From positions 1 through 42,760 of the forward strand of contig JAUSBW010000250.1 of assembly GCA_030651815.1 (NCBI GenBank): DNA of 42,760 nucleotides, read 5' to 3'. A program made the position numbers and the translations under genes. How positions within the stretch are numbered: the first letter of the stretch is position 1; each line of letters begins with the position of its first letter. This document shows positions 7,482-15,238 of this stretch, one piece after another. Origin of the DNA: Methanoregula sp. (GTDB taxonomy: Archaea > Halobacteriota > Methanomicrobia > Methanomicrobiales > Methanospirillaceae). The notes beneath the pieces were generated by a model that did not search any database, had not been told where the DNA came from, and was given only the letters and a program-made list of their open reading frames with translations.

Positions 7482-9083
7482 TTAATATGCCCTCTTTCCC
7501 GCAGCCGGCTCAATACCGGTAGGCTGGTTGCGGATGGTCCGCTCTTTCATGATGGTATAGACTTCGGTGGCGTTTTCCTTTGGGATCTCGACAAACGAGT
7601 AGGAGTCAAGGATCCTTATCGCGCCGATCGCTTTTCCGGGAATGCCGGTCTCACCTGCAATTGCGCCGACAATGTCTTTTGGGGCGACCTTGTGCTGCCT
7701 GCCGACTGCCAAAAAGAACCTGACCATGCCGGCTTCGGCACCGGTGTCGGCAAAGTTCATATCTTCGTGCTTCTCTGTCGGGGCTTCAATGCGCTCTTCC
7801 ATCTGCATCTTTAAGAGAGCAGCGGCGATCTCAACCGTGTTGAGATCTCCTTCTGTCTCCTTTTCGATGATACGGGTAAAAGTCTCGAGACCTCCTGCCT
7901 GGATCGTCTCACGCACTGCTTCAAGCACTGCCTTTGTCCTGGTCTCTGCCACATCGCTCTGCGAGGGAACGGGCATGCGGGGAATCTGAACCTTTGCATA
8001 GTGCTGGATCTCGCGGAGTTTGTTGAAGTCTTTGGGCGAGACGAAGGTGATTGCCTTGCCGCTCTTACCTGCGCGCCCGGTCCTGCCGATACGGTGCACA
8101 TAGTACTCCACATCCTGCGGGATGTCAAAGTTGATCACCATGTCAACGTCCTCGACATCGATCCCGCGCGCAGCAACATCGGTTGCGATCAGGATCTCGA
8201 TCGAGCCTTTCCTGAACCCTCCCATCACACGGTCGCGCTGGGACTGTTTCATGTCGCCGTGCAGTTCCTCGGCACGGTATCCCCGGGCCTTGATCTTGCC
8301 GGCGAGTTCTTCTGCCCTGCGCTTGGTGTTGCAGAAGATGATCATCAGGTGGGGGTCGGCGATATCGATCAGTCTGCAGAGGATATCGATCTTTTCGCGC
8401 TCCTTGACTTCGATATAGCTCTGCTCTGTCTGTGGGACGGTCAGTTCAGCGTACTGGACCTTGACAAACTCGGGTTTGTTCATGAACCGTTTTGAGATAT
8501 CAACGATAGGCTGGGGAATGGTTGCAGAGAAGAGCAGGGTCTGGCGCTCCTGCGGGACTTTCTTTAAGATCAGTTCAATGTCGTCCCTGAATCCCATATC
8601 GAGCATCTGGTCGGCTTCATCGAGTACTACGGTACGGACATCATGGAGGATGAGAGTTCTGCGGTCAAGGTGGTCCATCACGCGCCCGGGAGTACCGATC
8701 ACGATGTGGACACCGGAATGAAGTGCCCGCAGCTGTCGGTCGATAGGCTGGCCGCCATATACCGGAAGAACAAAAATCTTAGGGAGATGTGCGAGAAGAT
8801 GTGAGAACTCTTCTGCGATCTGGATGCAAAGTTCACGGGTAGGGCAGAGCACTATTGCCTGGACAACGCGTTTAGTGGGGTCGATCTTTTCGATGACAGG
8901 AATACCGAACGCGGCAGTCTTGCCGGTACCGGTCTGTGCCTGGGCGGTTACGTCACGCCCAGCCTGTATGAGAGGAATGGCGAGTGCCTGGATAGGCGAG
9001 GGCTCTTCAAAGCCCATATCTTCAATGGCTTTTCCGAGTTCCTTTGATAGGTGGAAATCGGAGAACTGTATACGAGTGTTCAT
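7482..9083 (-). CDS. DEAD-box ATP-dependent RNA helicase with DbpA-type C-terminal domain
   Basis: A 533-residue helicase. All core motifs are visible: Q motif GFEEPSPIQ (24-32), Walker A AQTGTGKT (49-56), PTREL (81-85), GTPGR, DEAD (155-158), SAT (186-188), and motif VI HRIGRTGRAG. After a charged linker, residues about 450-515 (MVRFFLAVGRQHKVAPKDIVGAIAGETG...YSFVEIP) form the DbpA/CsdA-type RNA-binding domain. Likely unwinds RNA in ribosome assembly or cold adaptation. ATG 9083 is chosen because AAGGAG sits 5 bases before it and MNTRIQFSDFHLS is the usual start; the longer frame to 9221 would overlap the divergent flavoprotein. Confidence 0.95.
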   Translation of the reverse strand: MNTRIQFSDFHLSKELGKAIEDMGFEEPSPIQALAIPLIQAGRDVTAQAQTGTGKTAAFGIPVIEKIDPTKRVVQAIVLCPTRELCIQIAEEFSHLLAHLPKIFVLPVYGGQPIDRQLRALHSGVHIVIGTPGRVMDHLDRRTLILHDVRTVVLDEADQMLDMGFRDDIELILKKVPQERQTLLFSATIPQPIVDISKRFMNKPEFVKVQYAELTVPQTEQSYIEVKEREKIDILCRLIDIADPHLMIIFCNTKRRAEELAGKIKARGYRAEELHGDMKQSQRDRVMGGFRKGSIEILIATDVAARGIDVEDVDMVINFDIPQDVEYYVHRIGRTGRAGKSGKAITFVSPKDFNKLREIQHYAKVQIPRMPVPSQSDVAETRTKAVLEAVRETIQAGGLETFTRIIEKETEGDLNTVEIAAALLKMQMEERIEAPTEKHEDMNFADTGAEAGMVRFFLAVGRQHKVAPKDIVGAIAGETGIPGKAIGAIRILDSYSFVEIPKENATEVYTIMKERTIRNQPTGIEPAAGKRAY

Positions 9084-9205
9084 ATCGCTCCTTTCTTTGG
9101 CGTGCGAGCTCATAAGATGGTGCACTGAGACAGCCTCTTTTTGGTCCAGCTGCCGGGAAATTTTATCTGTCCGTAGGGAAATGGGATCATAATCAGGTGA
9201 AATGG

Positions 9206-9778
9206 ATGAAAGTTGTTGCATTTAATGGCAGTGCGCGAAAAGACGGGAACACGGCAATCCTCGTCGCTACGGTGTTTGATGAACTGAAAAAAGCGGGTAT
9301 AAAAACCGAACTTGTCCAGCTTGCGGGAAAGAAGATCCGGGGCTGCACCGCCTGCATGAAATGTTTTGAGAACCAGGACAAGCGGTGTGCGGTGAAAGGG
9401 GACGTGATCAACGACTGCATAGAAAAGATGTTCGATGCTGATGGTATTATCCTTGCTTCCCCTACGTATTTCTCTGATGTATCATCGGAGATGAAGGCCC
9501 TGATAGACCGGGCGGGATTTGTGGCCAAAGCCAACCAGGATATGTTCAGGAGGAAGGTAGGTGCCGGAGTGATTGCCGTGCGCCGTGGTGGGGCAATTCA
9601 TGCATTCGACACACTCAACCATTTCTTCTTCATCAATCAGATGATCGTACCGGGTTCATCGTACTGGAATATCGGCATCGGTCTTGCGCCGGGGGATGTG
9701 AACGACGACGATGAGGGGATTATGACCATGAGGACGCTGGGCATCAACATGGCGTGGCTGATGAAAAAGCTGGAATAA
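9206..9778 (+). CDS. Iron-sulfur flavoprotein / NADPH-dependent FMN reductase
   Basis: A 190-residue flavodoxin-like protein: [11 protein letters not shown] is the FMN phosphate loop, [18 protein letters not shown] the second flavin loop. [16 protein letters not shown] gives CxxCxxCx7C, fitting the compact 4Fe-4S motif of Isf proteins. Expected to transfer electrons from ferredoxin or NAD(P)H to oxidants. ATG 9206 is preferred to GTG 9197 because CAGGTG (9194-9199) is spaced correctly for it. Divergent from the DEAD-box helicase, with about 120 bases between the starts. It is the second flavoprotein of this kind in the window; the two are only distantly alike. Confidence 0.85.
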   Translation: MKVVAFNGSARKDGNTAILVATVFDELKKAGIKTELVQLAGKKIRGCTACMKCFENQDKRCAVKGDVINDCIEKMFDADGIILASPTYFSDVSSEMKALIDRAGFVAKANQDMFRRKVGAGVIAVRRGGAIHAFDTLNHFFFINQMIVPGSSYWNIGIGLAPGDVNDDDEGIMTMRTLGINMAWLMKKLE

Positions 9779-9781
9779 CTA

Positions 9782-9789
9782 TTTTTTTT
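9782..9789 (+). terminator. Oligo-T terminator after the flavoprotein gene
   Basis: A run of eight T begins three bases after the flavoprotein stop, the usual archaeal termination signal. Confidence 0.5.
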
Positions 9790-9860
9790 GTAACGTTTCG
9801 CTGATTTGAGTGGATTACAAGATGAGGGCTGATGTCCCCATACCCCTAAAATATGATGAA

Positions 9861-9900
9861 CACTGCCGCCCCCGAAGGGGCGTCTCCGTGGCGGTTCGGG
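9861..9900 (+). other. GC-rich structured element
   Basis: CCGCC (9866-9870) can pair with GGCGG (9890-9894), CCCGAA (9871-9876) can pair with TTCGGG (9895-9900), and CCCCGAAGGGG can form a tight local hairpin. The first two pairings interleave, so they form either alternative structures or a pseudoknot. It lies between two convergent genes and just upstream of the group II intron remnant, and may be a terminator or the intron's former target. No gene is associated. Confidence 0.4.
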
Positions 9901-9916
9901 TGTAGTATTCTTACAA

Positions 9917-10107
9917 GTGCGATTTGCAAAAAAAGCCTTGTCCGGCAACGTCAATAGGATGCAGACCCGGATTGCAAAGGCAGCAGTAGAAAGAATCTTT
10001 TCCTATTGCCACCCGGTAACCGGGTTGTGAAATGCTTGAGTCGTATGACGCGAAAGTGTGAGGTACGGTTCTTATAAAACGGGGGAGAGGTGACTCTTCC
10101 TCGTTAT
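9917..10107 (+). mobile_element. Group II intron remnant with domains V and VI
   Basis: Bases 10038-10071 form a 34-base hairpin with the layout of group II intron domain V: 5' GAGTCGTATG, a four-pair upper stem capped by GAAA, and 3' TACGGTTC. The lower stem pairs over 8 positions. Bases 10078-10105 form a long second hairpin (12 pairs, GTGA loop) placed like domain VI, ending in AT. GTGCGA at 9917 resembles the intron 5' end, and a 7-base dyad ACCCGGT/ACCGGGT (10011-10025) lies between. At about 190 bases the unit lacks an intron-encoded protein and most of domains I-IV, so it is a deleted remnant. The domain V triad is AGT instead of AGC, and domain VI shows no bulged branch-point A. The 5' limit is tentative. 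Confidence 0.6.
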
Positions 10108-10126
10108 TCGGCGCCATTTTCCTATT

Positions 10127-10134
10127 AAAAAAAA
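10127..10134 (-). terminator. Oligo-T terminator of the ribosomal protein-ndk operon
   Basis: Eight A on the plus strand give eight T on the minus strand, starting five bases after the ndk stop. Confidence 0.5.
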
Positions 10135-10138
10135 GGGT

Positions 10139-10591
10139 TTAGTATTCGTATATCACAGATTCATCAATCCGTGTATACGTGAATAGTTCAGTGGGTTTGA
10201 AGTGGATCGCAATCTCGCGGGCAGCATTTTCGGGAGCATCAGATGCGTGGATAACATTCCGGCCGATATCTATACCGAAATCGCCACGGACTGTTCCCGG
10301 CATGGCTTCCTGCGGATTCGTTGCACCGATTGCCTTGCGGACGATTGCCACCACATTCCTGCCTTCCCAGACCATAAGAAAACAGGGTCCCCCCATGATA
10401 TATTTCTTTAAGGACGGAAAGAAGGGTTTTGAAAGGTGTTCCTTGTACTGCTCCGTCACTCTTGGCTCAGGAAGAACCTCAAAGCGGGCAGCAACAAGTT
10501 TCAATCCTTTTGCTTCGAGTCGGGAAACAATCTCTCCGACAAGACCGCGCTGGACACCGTCGGGTTTGATCATGACGAATGAGCGGTCCAT
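10139..10591 (-). CDS. ndk: Nucleoside diphosphate kinase
   Basis: A 150-residue enzyme, the usual length. It transfers the gamma-phosphate of ATP to nucleoside diphosphates through a phosphohistidine; the active-site His is residue 115 in NVIHASD. The N-terminal [15 protein letters not shown] and the [16 protein letters not shown] loop are canonical. Last gene of the L7Ae-S28e-L24e-ndk operon, starting about 7 bases after the L24e stop, an arrangement conserved in many euryarchaea. Confidence 0.97.
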   Translation of the reverse strand: MDRSFVMIKPDGVQRGLVGEIVSRLEAKGLKLVAARFEVLPEPRVTEQYKEHLSKPFFPSLKKYIMGGPCFLMVWEGRNVVAIVRKAIGATNPQEAMPGTVRGDFGIDIGRNVIHASDAPENAAREIAIHFKPTELFTYTRIDESVIYEY

Positions 10592-10597
10592 GGATGC

Positions 10598-10804
10598 TCA
10601 CTTCTTGCCTAATGCTTTCTTGCCTAATGCTTTCTTGCCGGCAACTGTCCACTCAACACGGCGGGGAACCCTGCCGAGCTTGTGGTTGTTCTGGCACTTT
10701 GAACTGCAGAAGAACATGACCGATCCGTCCTTCCTGACATACATTTTGCCGGTGCCGGGCTCAAGCGGGCCCCCGCAGAAATTGCAGACGTGTTGTTCTA
10801 CCAT
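10598..10804 (-). CDS. rpl24e: Ribosomal protein L24e
   Basis: A 68-residue large-subunit protein with the zinc ribbon formed by Cys7, Cys10, Cys33 and Cys37 (CNFCGGPL... [10 protein letters not shown]). The C-terminal tail [14 protein letters not shown] is encoded by a 15-base tandem duplication, which lengthens the basic tail by five residues. Third gene of the operon; it starts 3 bases after the S28e stop. Confidence 0.97.
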   Translation of the reverse strand: MVEQHVCNFCGGPLEPGTGKMYVRKDGSVMFFCSSKCQNNHKLGRVPRRVEWTVAGKKALGKKALGKK

Positions 10805-10807
10805 CGC

Positions 10808-11017
10808 TTACCGCCTCGACATTTTCTTTGCTTCGCGCTCGGTCTCGAGGAGCATAATGACATCCCCTTCACGGATTGGACCGACCGTATTGCGGGTGAT
10901 GATCCTGCCCTTGTTATTGCCGTCGAGGATCCGGCATTTGACCTGCATTGCCTCACCGTGCATGCCGGTTGAGCCAATAACCTCGATCACTTCGGCTGGC
11001 GTTGCATCTTCTGCCAT
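10808..11017 (-). CDS. rps28e: Ribosomal protein S28e
   Basis: A 69-residue small-subunit protein. The sequence [22 protein letters not shown] and the C-terminal [19 protein letters not shown] are typical of archaeal S28e. It sits between L7Ae and L24e with gaps of about 10 and 3 bases, so translation is probably coupled. Confidence 0.97.
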   Translation of the reverse strand: MAEDATPAEVIEVIGSTGMHGEAMQVKCRILDGNNKGRIITRNTVGPIREGDVIMLLETEREAKKMSRR

Positions 11018-11027
11018 AGTGATATCC

Positions 11028-11396
11028 TCAAGCCTTCAGCGCGATCAGCTGCTTTGCAAGGTCGTCGATCGTTTCTTTTGCCTTGCCGGGCTTTACGATC
11101 GCTGCTGCTGCCGATCCGACATCAAGACCGCTTGCAGCACCGACATCATTTTGCTTGTTGATGAAGATATAGGGGATCTTCTTCTCTTCGCAGAGTGGAG
11201 CCAGGTGCATCACGATCTCTTCGGGTTCGACATCGGCACCGATCAGGACGAGTGCAGCGATACCACGCTCGATGGCTTTGGTTGCCTCGTTGGAACCTTT
11301 TTTGATCTTACCGGTGTCTCGCGCAACTTCAAGGGCTTCAAGTGCCTTGTTCTGAAGCTCTTCTGGAGATATTGTTTTAACGTAGCCTTTTGACAT
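11028..11396 (-). CDS. rpl7ae: Ribosomal protein L7Ae
   Basis: A 122-residue kink-turn binding protein. [45 protein letters not shown] is the diagnostic L7Ae core. In archaea it serves the 50S subunit, box C/D and H/ACA RNPs and RNase P. First gene of the operon; AGGTGA lies about 4 bases before the ATG. The 168 bases upstream are non-coding and hold an A/T-rich CATTTATTTC near 11490 that may be the TATA box. Confidence 0.97.
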   Translation of the reverse strand: MSKGYVKTISPEELQNKALEALEVARDTGKIKKGSNEATKAIERGIAALVLIGADVEPEEIVMHLAPLCEEKKIPYIFINKQNDVGAASGLDVGSAAAAIVKPGKAKETIDDLAKQLIALKA

Positions 11397-11564
11397 AACT
11401 CACCTCATTCAGGAGTAGCGTGCTCCTTCATTACTCATCAGTCAGCATTGACGCCATGATGTAGCCATATCATTACGACAAGAACTGAAATAAATGTTTG
11501 TGCCTGACTGTTCTGCTGGTTTTTTGACCACCGGTATTTTTAATGACAGGATAGTTGACGGTAT

Positions 11565-13577
11565 TTACCCGGAAAGACGGTAAATACTGGTTCCCCTTGC
11601 AGAATACACCAACTCAAGACCCGCAGGTGGGATATTTACCTTGTAGCGCTGGCGTTCTGCATCACCCACGTAGAGGAGCGTGGCCTGGTATTTCTTCATT
11701 AAGGGGATTGTCTTGTCCGGTTGCTCGTAGATCGCCCGGATGTCATTGCTCCGCGTGCTGAACCATCCGGTTTCATCACCACGCCACATGAACTCGTGGA
11801 AAGGCATGCCGATAATGCCGGGAATACCCGTGAAGGACGAAACCCGCGAGTAATACGTGTAGTCGCCACCTTCTGCTTCAACGAGGATCTCATCCCCGGA
11901 AAGAGTGCGCAGGTAGGCAACTGCAGGGGCATCAGACGGGTGCGAGTCGCTGATGTAAGCCAGCCCGTCAAGGGTATGGGTTCCATAACTGACAGTAAAC
12001 GGTACAACAAAGGGCACAACAAAAAGTATGCCGATAATGGTAATGGCAATGACTGCTGATTGTCGAGCGGGCAGGATTGGAATTTTCCCCCGGTTCTCCA
12101 GCCATTTCCCTGCCATAGTAAATGCTGCAATGCCGAGCAGGATCCAAGCGGGCAGGTAACATTTAAAGACCGTATTCATCCGGAAATAGGTGTCACCCAT
12201 GTTATCCCTGAGGTAGAACAATTCGCAGAAAATTATAATTCCAAGACCGAGAATGGCAAGCAGCGCGGCTGAGTCTGTCTCTCTCTTTTGTGCCAGTCGT
12301 GCGATAAAATAAACCGCCGGAATTACCGCAATCGCTGCTGCTGTATAACCCATGAGTGCAAAAGGGATGGCAAACAGCAGCAGGTACGGGCGCTTAGCGA
12401 TATCCTGTATAATAAATACAAAAAAGAGTGCAATGAACCAGCCGTTTACGAGAAGAAATTCGATCGGGTTCGAGGGAGTCTGCACTACGGATAGTCCGCC
12501 GGTGCTGGTCTGCAATTGCAGGTAGAAGGGCAGATAGCAGAGGATGGCGGCGGGAGGCACGATAACGAGCAAAGCCCATGAGATACTCTGGAACCAGTCT
12601 TTTTTACATCGCCAGAGAATCAGCGCACCAAAGACAAGGGTGATTGGGGCATAGATCAGCACGTCCCATGTGTTGAACAGGGGCATGGAGCCAAGACTGA
12701 GTGCGGCAAGTAGGCACAGGAGCCATTTTCCCCGGGATTCAAGTGACTCCCACCGCTGGTAAGCAAAGAGGAGCAGGAAGATCAAAAAAACCTGGTTGAA
12801 GATGGACACGACATGGGCGTGGACATCTCCCCAGATGAACGAGAAGAGGGGATACTCGTTGATAGTATTTGTTATAGTCCGCGTGCTGTCCCACAACACC
12901 GTATTCATCGCTTTACCCTGCACAATCTGGTAAAAAAATGAAGGGTTCGGTAAGAAGAAGATCACCAGCGGAAGCCAGCGGAACCGGTTAAGCACGAGTG
13001 TGCCGATGGAGTATACGTTCACCGCGGCAATGCCAAATACAGTGGGAAGTGCGAGGTTGAACGCAATGTTAGACGGAACGCCGCTCACGATCGCAAGGCA
13101 CCCGAACATCCAGTACCCGAGATAATAGTAGACATTCAATGTTCCCCCGGCAAACCACGGGTCAAGAGGGGGAACAATTGGCGCTCGTATCACGGATGCG
13201 AGAAATGCGTGGTCCATAAATTTCTCTGCATAGGAGATAGTAGGATTGACAAACCGAACATCGAGCATTAACAAAAAGCAGAGGAGGAACAGGACTTCCC
13301 AGCGCCACTCTTTTTTCAATTCGTCAATGGTGTAATCCCGGTGCCATATATGGTACACAAGCAGCGATAAAAATGGCAGCAGGGCAAGTTGAACCGGCAG
13401 ATGACAAAGCCCACAGTACCAGGACAAGATGGTAAAAATAAGAAGCGAGGCAGAGAATGCGGCAGGAAATGCAAAATTCCCAAACGTCTTTTTCAGCGAC
13501 GGGTAAAGGGAGATCTGGATTAACGTGAGGACACAAAGCCAGCTGATGACCGAGAAGATCTGCTGTTCAACGACCAG
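11565..13577 (-). CDS. DUF2298 (Chlor_Arch_YYY) polytopic membrane protein; start codon uncertain
   Basis: A large integral membrane protein with many hydrophobic helices. Segments such as PPLDPWFAGGTLNVYYYLGYWMFG, FSFIWGDVHAHVVSIFNQ and NTVFKCYLPAWILLGIAAF match the DUF2298 family, which is often beside glycosyltransferases and may be a polyprenyl-phosphate sugar transferase. The first accepted start codon in frame is TTG 13427, but the frame upstream encodes EQQIFSVISWLCVLTLIQIS and then LLIFTILSWYCG, clearly a first helix. No ATG, GTG or TTG exists there before the in-frame stop; CTG 13577, preceded by GGAGAGG, is my best guess. Overlaps the stop of the flippase-like gene. Last gene of the glycan operon. 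Confidence 0.8.
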   Translation of the reverse strand: MVVEQQIFSVISWLCVLTLIQISLYPSLKKTFGNFAFPAAFSASLLIFTILSWYCGLCHLPVQLALLPFLSLLVYHIWHRDYTIDELKKEWRWEVLFLLCFLLMLDVRFVNPTISYAEKFMDHAFLASVIRAPIVPPLDPWFAGGTLNVYYYLGYWMFGCLAIVSGVPSNIAFNLALPTVFGIAAVNVYSIGTLVLNRFRWLPLVIFFLPNPSFFYQIVQGKAMNTVLWDSTRTITNTINEYPLFSFIWGDVHAHVVSIFNQVFLIFLLLFAYQRWESLESRGKWLLCLLAALSLGSMPLFNTWDVLIYAPITLVFGALILWRCKKDWFQSISWALLVIVPPAAILCYLPFYLQLQTSTGGLSVVQTPSNPIEFLLVNGWFIALFFVFIIQDIAKRPYLLLFAIPFALMGYTAAAIAVIPAVYFIARLAQKRETDSAALLAILGLGIIIFCELFYLRDNMGDTYFRMNTVFKCYLPAWILLGIAAFTMAGKWLENRGKIPILPARQSAVIAITIIGILFVVPFVVPFTVSYGTHTLDGLAYISDSHPSDAPAVAYLRTLSGDEILVEAEGGDYTYYSRVSSFTGIPGIIGMPFHEFMWRGDETGWFSTRSNDIRAIYEQPDKTIPLMKKYQATLLYVGDAERQRYKVNIPPAGLELVYSARGTSIYRLSG

Positions 13578-14538
13578 AAGTATCCTCTCCGCCGAATTTG
13601 GTATTCAGTGCATTTTTAATGCTTGGAATAACCCAGTCGCCAAAGTAATAGATCGAGACAATGCCCCCGGCAAGGGTTATCAGGTTTTTGATTAAGTGGT
13701 CGATCACCGCAATCAGGGTGGCAACTGCCGGTGAAACCCCTGCCAGTCCGAAGGTGACGGCAAGCGCGAGTTCATAGGTACCAACCCCTCCGGGTGTGAG
13801 CGGAACTGCTTTTACCAGGTTTCCGATCACAACTGCAAGAACTACGATCGCAAAGGGAATCTGCTGCCGGAACATCAGCACTACGGCATAGCAGACAAGG
13901 ATGTCGAGGAGCCATATCACAAGGGAGGAACTTCCCAGCAGTACGATGGACCGCAGGGTTAAAGATGCCCGTTTGATCTCGTGAAGCATTGTTAAGATGA
14001 TCTGGATATACCGGTTTTTCGAGGAATTTTTCCCGATGAACAGCAAAAAGATAAAAAAAATTAAACAGGCAATGATCGGCACGAAAATGATAATATAAAA
14101 TTCTGAACGCACATTGAGGACAAACAGGAGTGATACTGCCCCTAAGAGTGCAATGGTGACAATATCAAAAACCCGTTCCACGACAAGCGAAGAAACACCT
14201 TCTGAATAGGTGGTGTTGTATTCATGTTTCAGGATGAACACCCGCACAAAATCGCCCAGTCGTGCCGGTACTATCAGGTTGACGGTCTGGCTGACAAAGA
14301 TGCATGCAGTTGCTACAGTGATGCTGACCGGATAGTTGAGGCTTTTAAGAATTGTCTGGTATCGCCAGCCTCTCAGCCACCATGCGATAAGGCAGATAAT
14401 AATTCCTGCCGCAAGGTATGCTGGCACGATATGCTGGAGTGCTTCGAGCAGATCTCCCCATACACGGTAGAGCATAAATGCAATGATTCCGATGGCGAGG
14501 ATGGTGGGAACAATGATTGCGCTAATTTTTTTGTACAT
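13567..14538 (-). CDS. Flippase-like domain membrane protein (UPF0104 / AglD C-terminal type)
   Basis: A 323-residue integral membrane protein of the lysylphosphatidylglycerol synthase TM-like/UPF0104 family. Marker segments: ARLGDFVRVFILK, SLVVERVFDIVTIALLG and PLTPGGVGTYELALAV. Family members sit beside dolichyl-phosphate glycosyltransferases and are proposed to help lipid-linked sugars cross the membrane. ATG 14538 (MYKKIS) is chosen; it overlaps the upstream glycosyltransferase by 17 bases and follows AGGT. Translation coupling within the operon is likely. Confidence 0.88.
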   Translation of the reverse strand: MYKKISAIIVPTILAIGIIAFMLYRVWGDLLEALQHIVPAYLAAGIIICLIAWWLRGWRYQTILKSLNYPVSITVATACIFVSQTVNLIVPARLGDFVRVFILKHEYNTTYSEGVSSLVVERVFDIVTIALLGAVSLLFVLNVRSEFYIIIFVPIIACLIFFIFLLFIGKNSSKNRYIQIILTMLHEIKRASLTLRSIVLLGSSSLVIWLLDILVCYAVVLMFRQQIPFAIVVLAVVIGNLVKAVPLTPGGVGTYELALAVTFGLAGVSPAVATLIAVIDHLIKNLITLAGGIVSIYYFGDWVIPSIKNALNTKFGGEDTSGR

Positions 14539-15238
14539 GTACCTGCCACCAGAGACGCAGTATGGATGACCCCATCTCAAAAACATCTTTTATTTTTACC
14601 GTTGTTCCCTTTCCCGCCCGCCAGTGTACCGGGAATTCAGCAACCGGGTAGCCCTTGCGCTGGGCCCGGACAAGGATCTCTGTGTCCCAGAACCAGTGAT
14701 CCGATTTTATCATCGGAAGAAGGGGTATTATGAGAACTTTGTTAAAACCCTTAAACCCGCATTGGTGATCAAAAACCCTGCTGCCAAGAAAAAGCCTGAC
14801 AAGGAAATTGTAAGTCCGGCTTGCAATCTCCCGCCCGCTCGTACGAATAATATCGCTGGCAGGCATCAGTCGTGATCCTGTTGAGATAGCCGCCCCGTTT
14901 CGGATAGCTGCGATTAGTTCGGGAAGATGTCGCAGATCTGTTGCGAGATCGACATCATAATAGCAGACAATTGCTCCTTTTGCTTCGCGGATCGCCCGGT
15001 TGAGTGCTTTTCCTCTCCCGAGGCGGTTATCACTGTGTAAAAGCCGCACCCGCATGTCCCGCGTTGCATACTCCTGAACAAAATCTGCACTACCGTCATT
15101 ACTACCGTCCTCAGCCACAATAATCTCAAAATTGCCCGTTATTGTTCCGAGCATCTCAATCGATCGCGGGATGGCAATCTCAAGTGAATCCCGGTCATTG
15201 TACACTGGGATAATTGCCGTAACTTCAGGATCCGTCAT
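14522..15238 (-). CDS. Family 2 glycosyltransferase (dolichyl-phosphate glucose/mannose synthase type)
   Basis: A 238-residue GT-A fold enzyme. TAIIPVYNDRDSLE opens the nucleotide-binding fold, AEDGSNDGSADF follows, and YYDVDLATD contains the metal-binding DxD. The later FDHQCGFKGF and HWFWDTEILVRAQRKGYPVAEFPVHW match dolichyl-phosphate beta-glucosyltransferases. It should load a sugar onto a polyprenyl phosphate at the inner membrane face. ATG 15238 is preferred to 15253 because GGAG lies 5 bases before it. The neighbouring flippase-like gene corresponds to the second half of two-domain AglD proteins, here split into two genes. Confidence 0.88.
   Translation of the reverse strand: MTDPEVTAIIPVYNDRDSLEIAIPRSIEMLGTITGNFEIIVAEDGSNDGSADFVQEYATRDMRVRLLHSDNRLGRGKALNRAIREAKGAIVCYYDVDLATDLRHLPELIAAIRNGAAISTGSRLMPASDIIRTSGREIASRTYNFLVRLFLGSRVFDHQCGFKGFNKVLIIPLLPMIKSDHWFWDTEILVRAQRKGYPVAEFPVHWRAGKGTTVKIKDVFEMGSSILRLWWQVHVQKN

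Noticed and set aside
9911-10117. 68-codon minus-strand ORF with a CCLC motif
   Set aside because: It lies across the intron domain V/VI hairpins, after the operon terminator, and its codons follow the RNA structure, so it is most likely chance.
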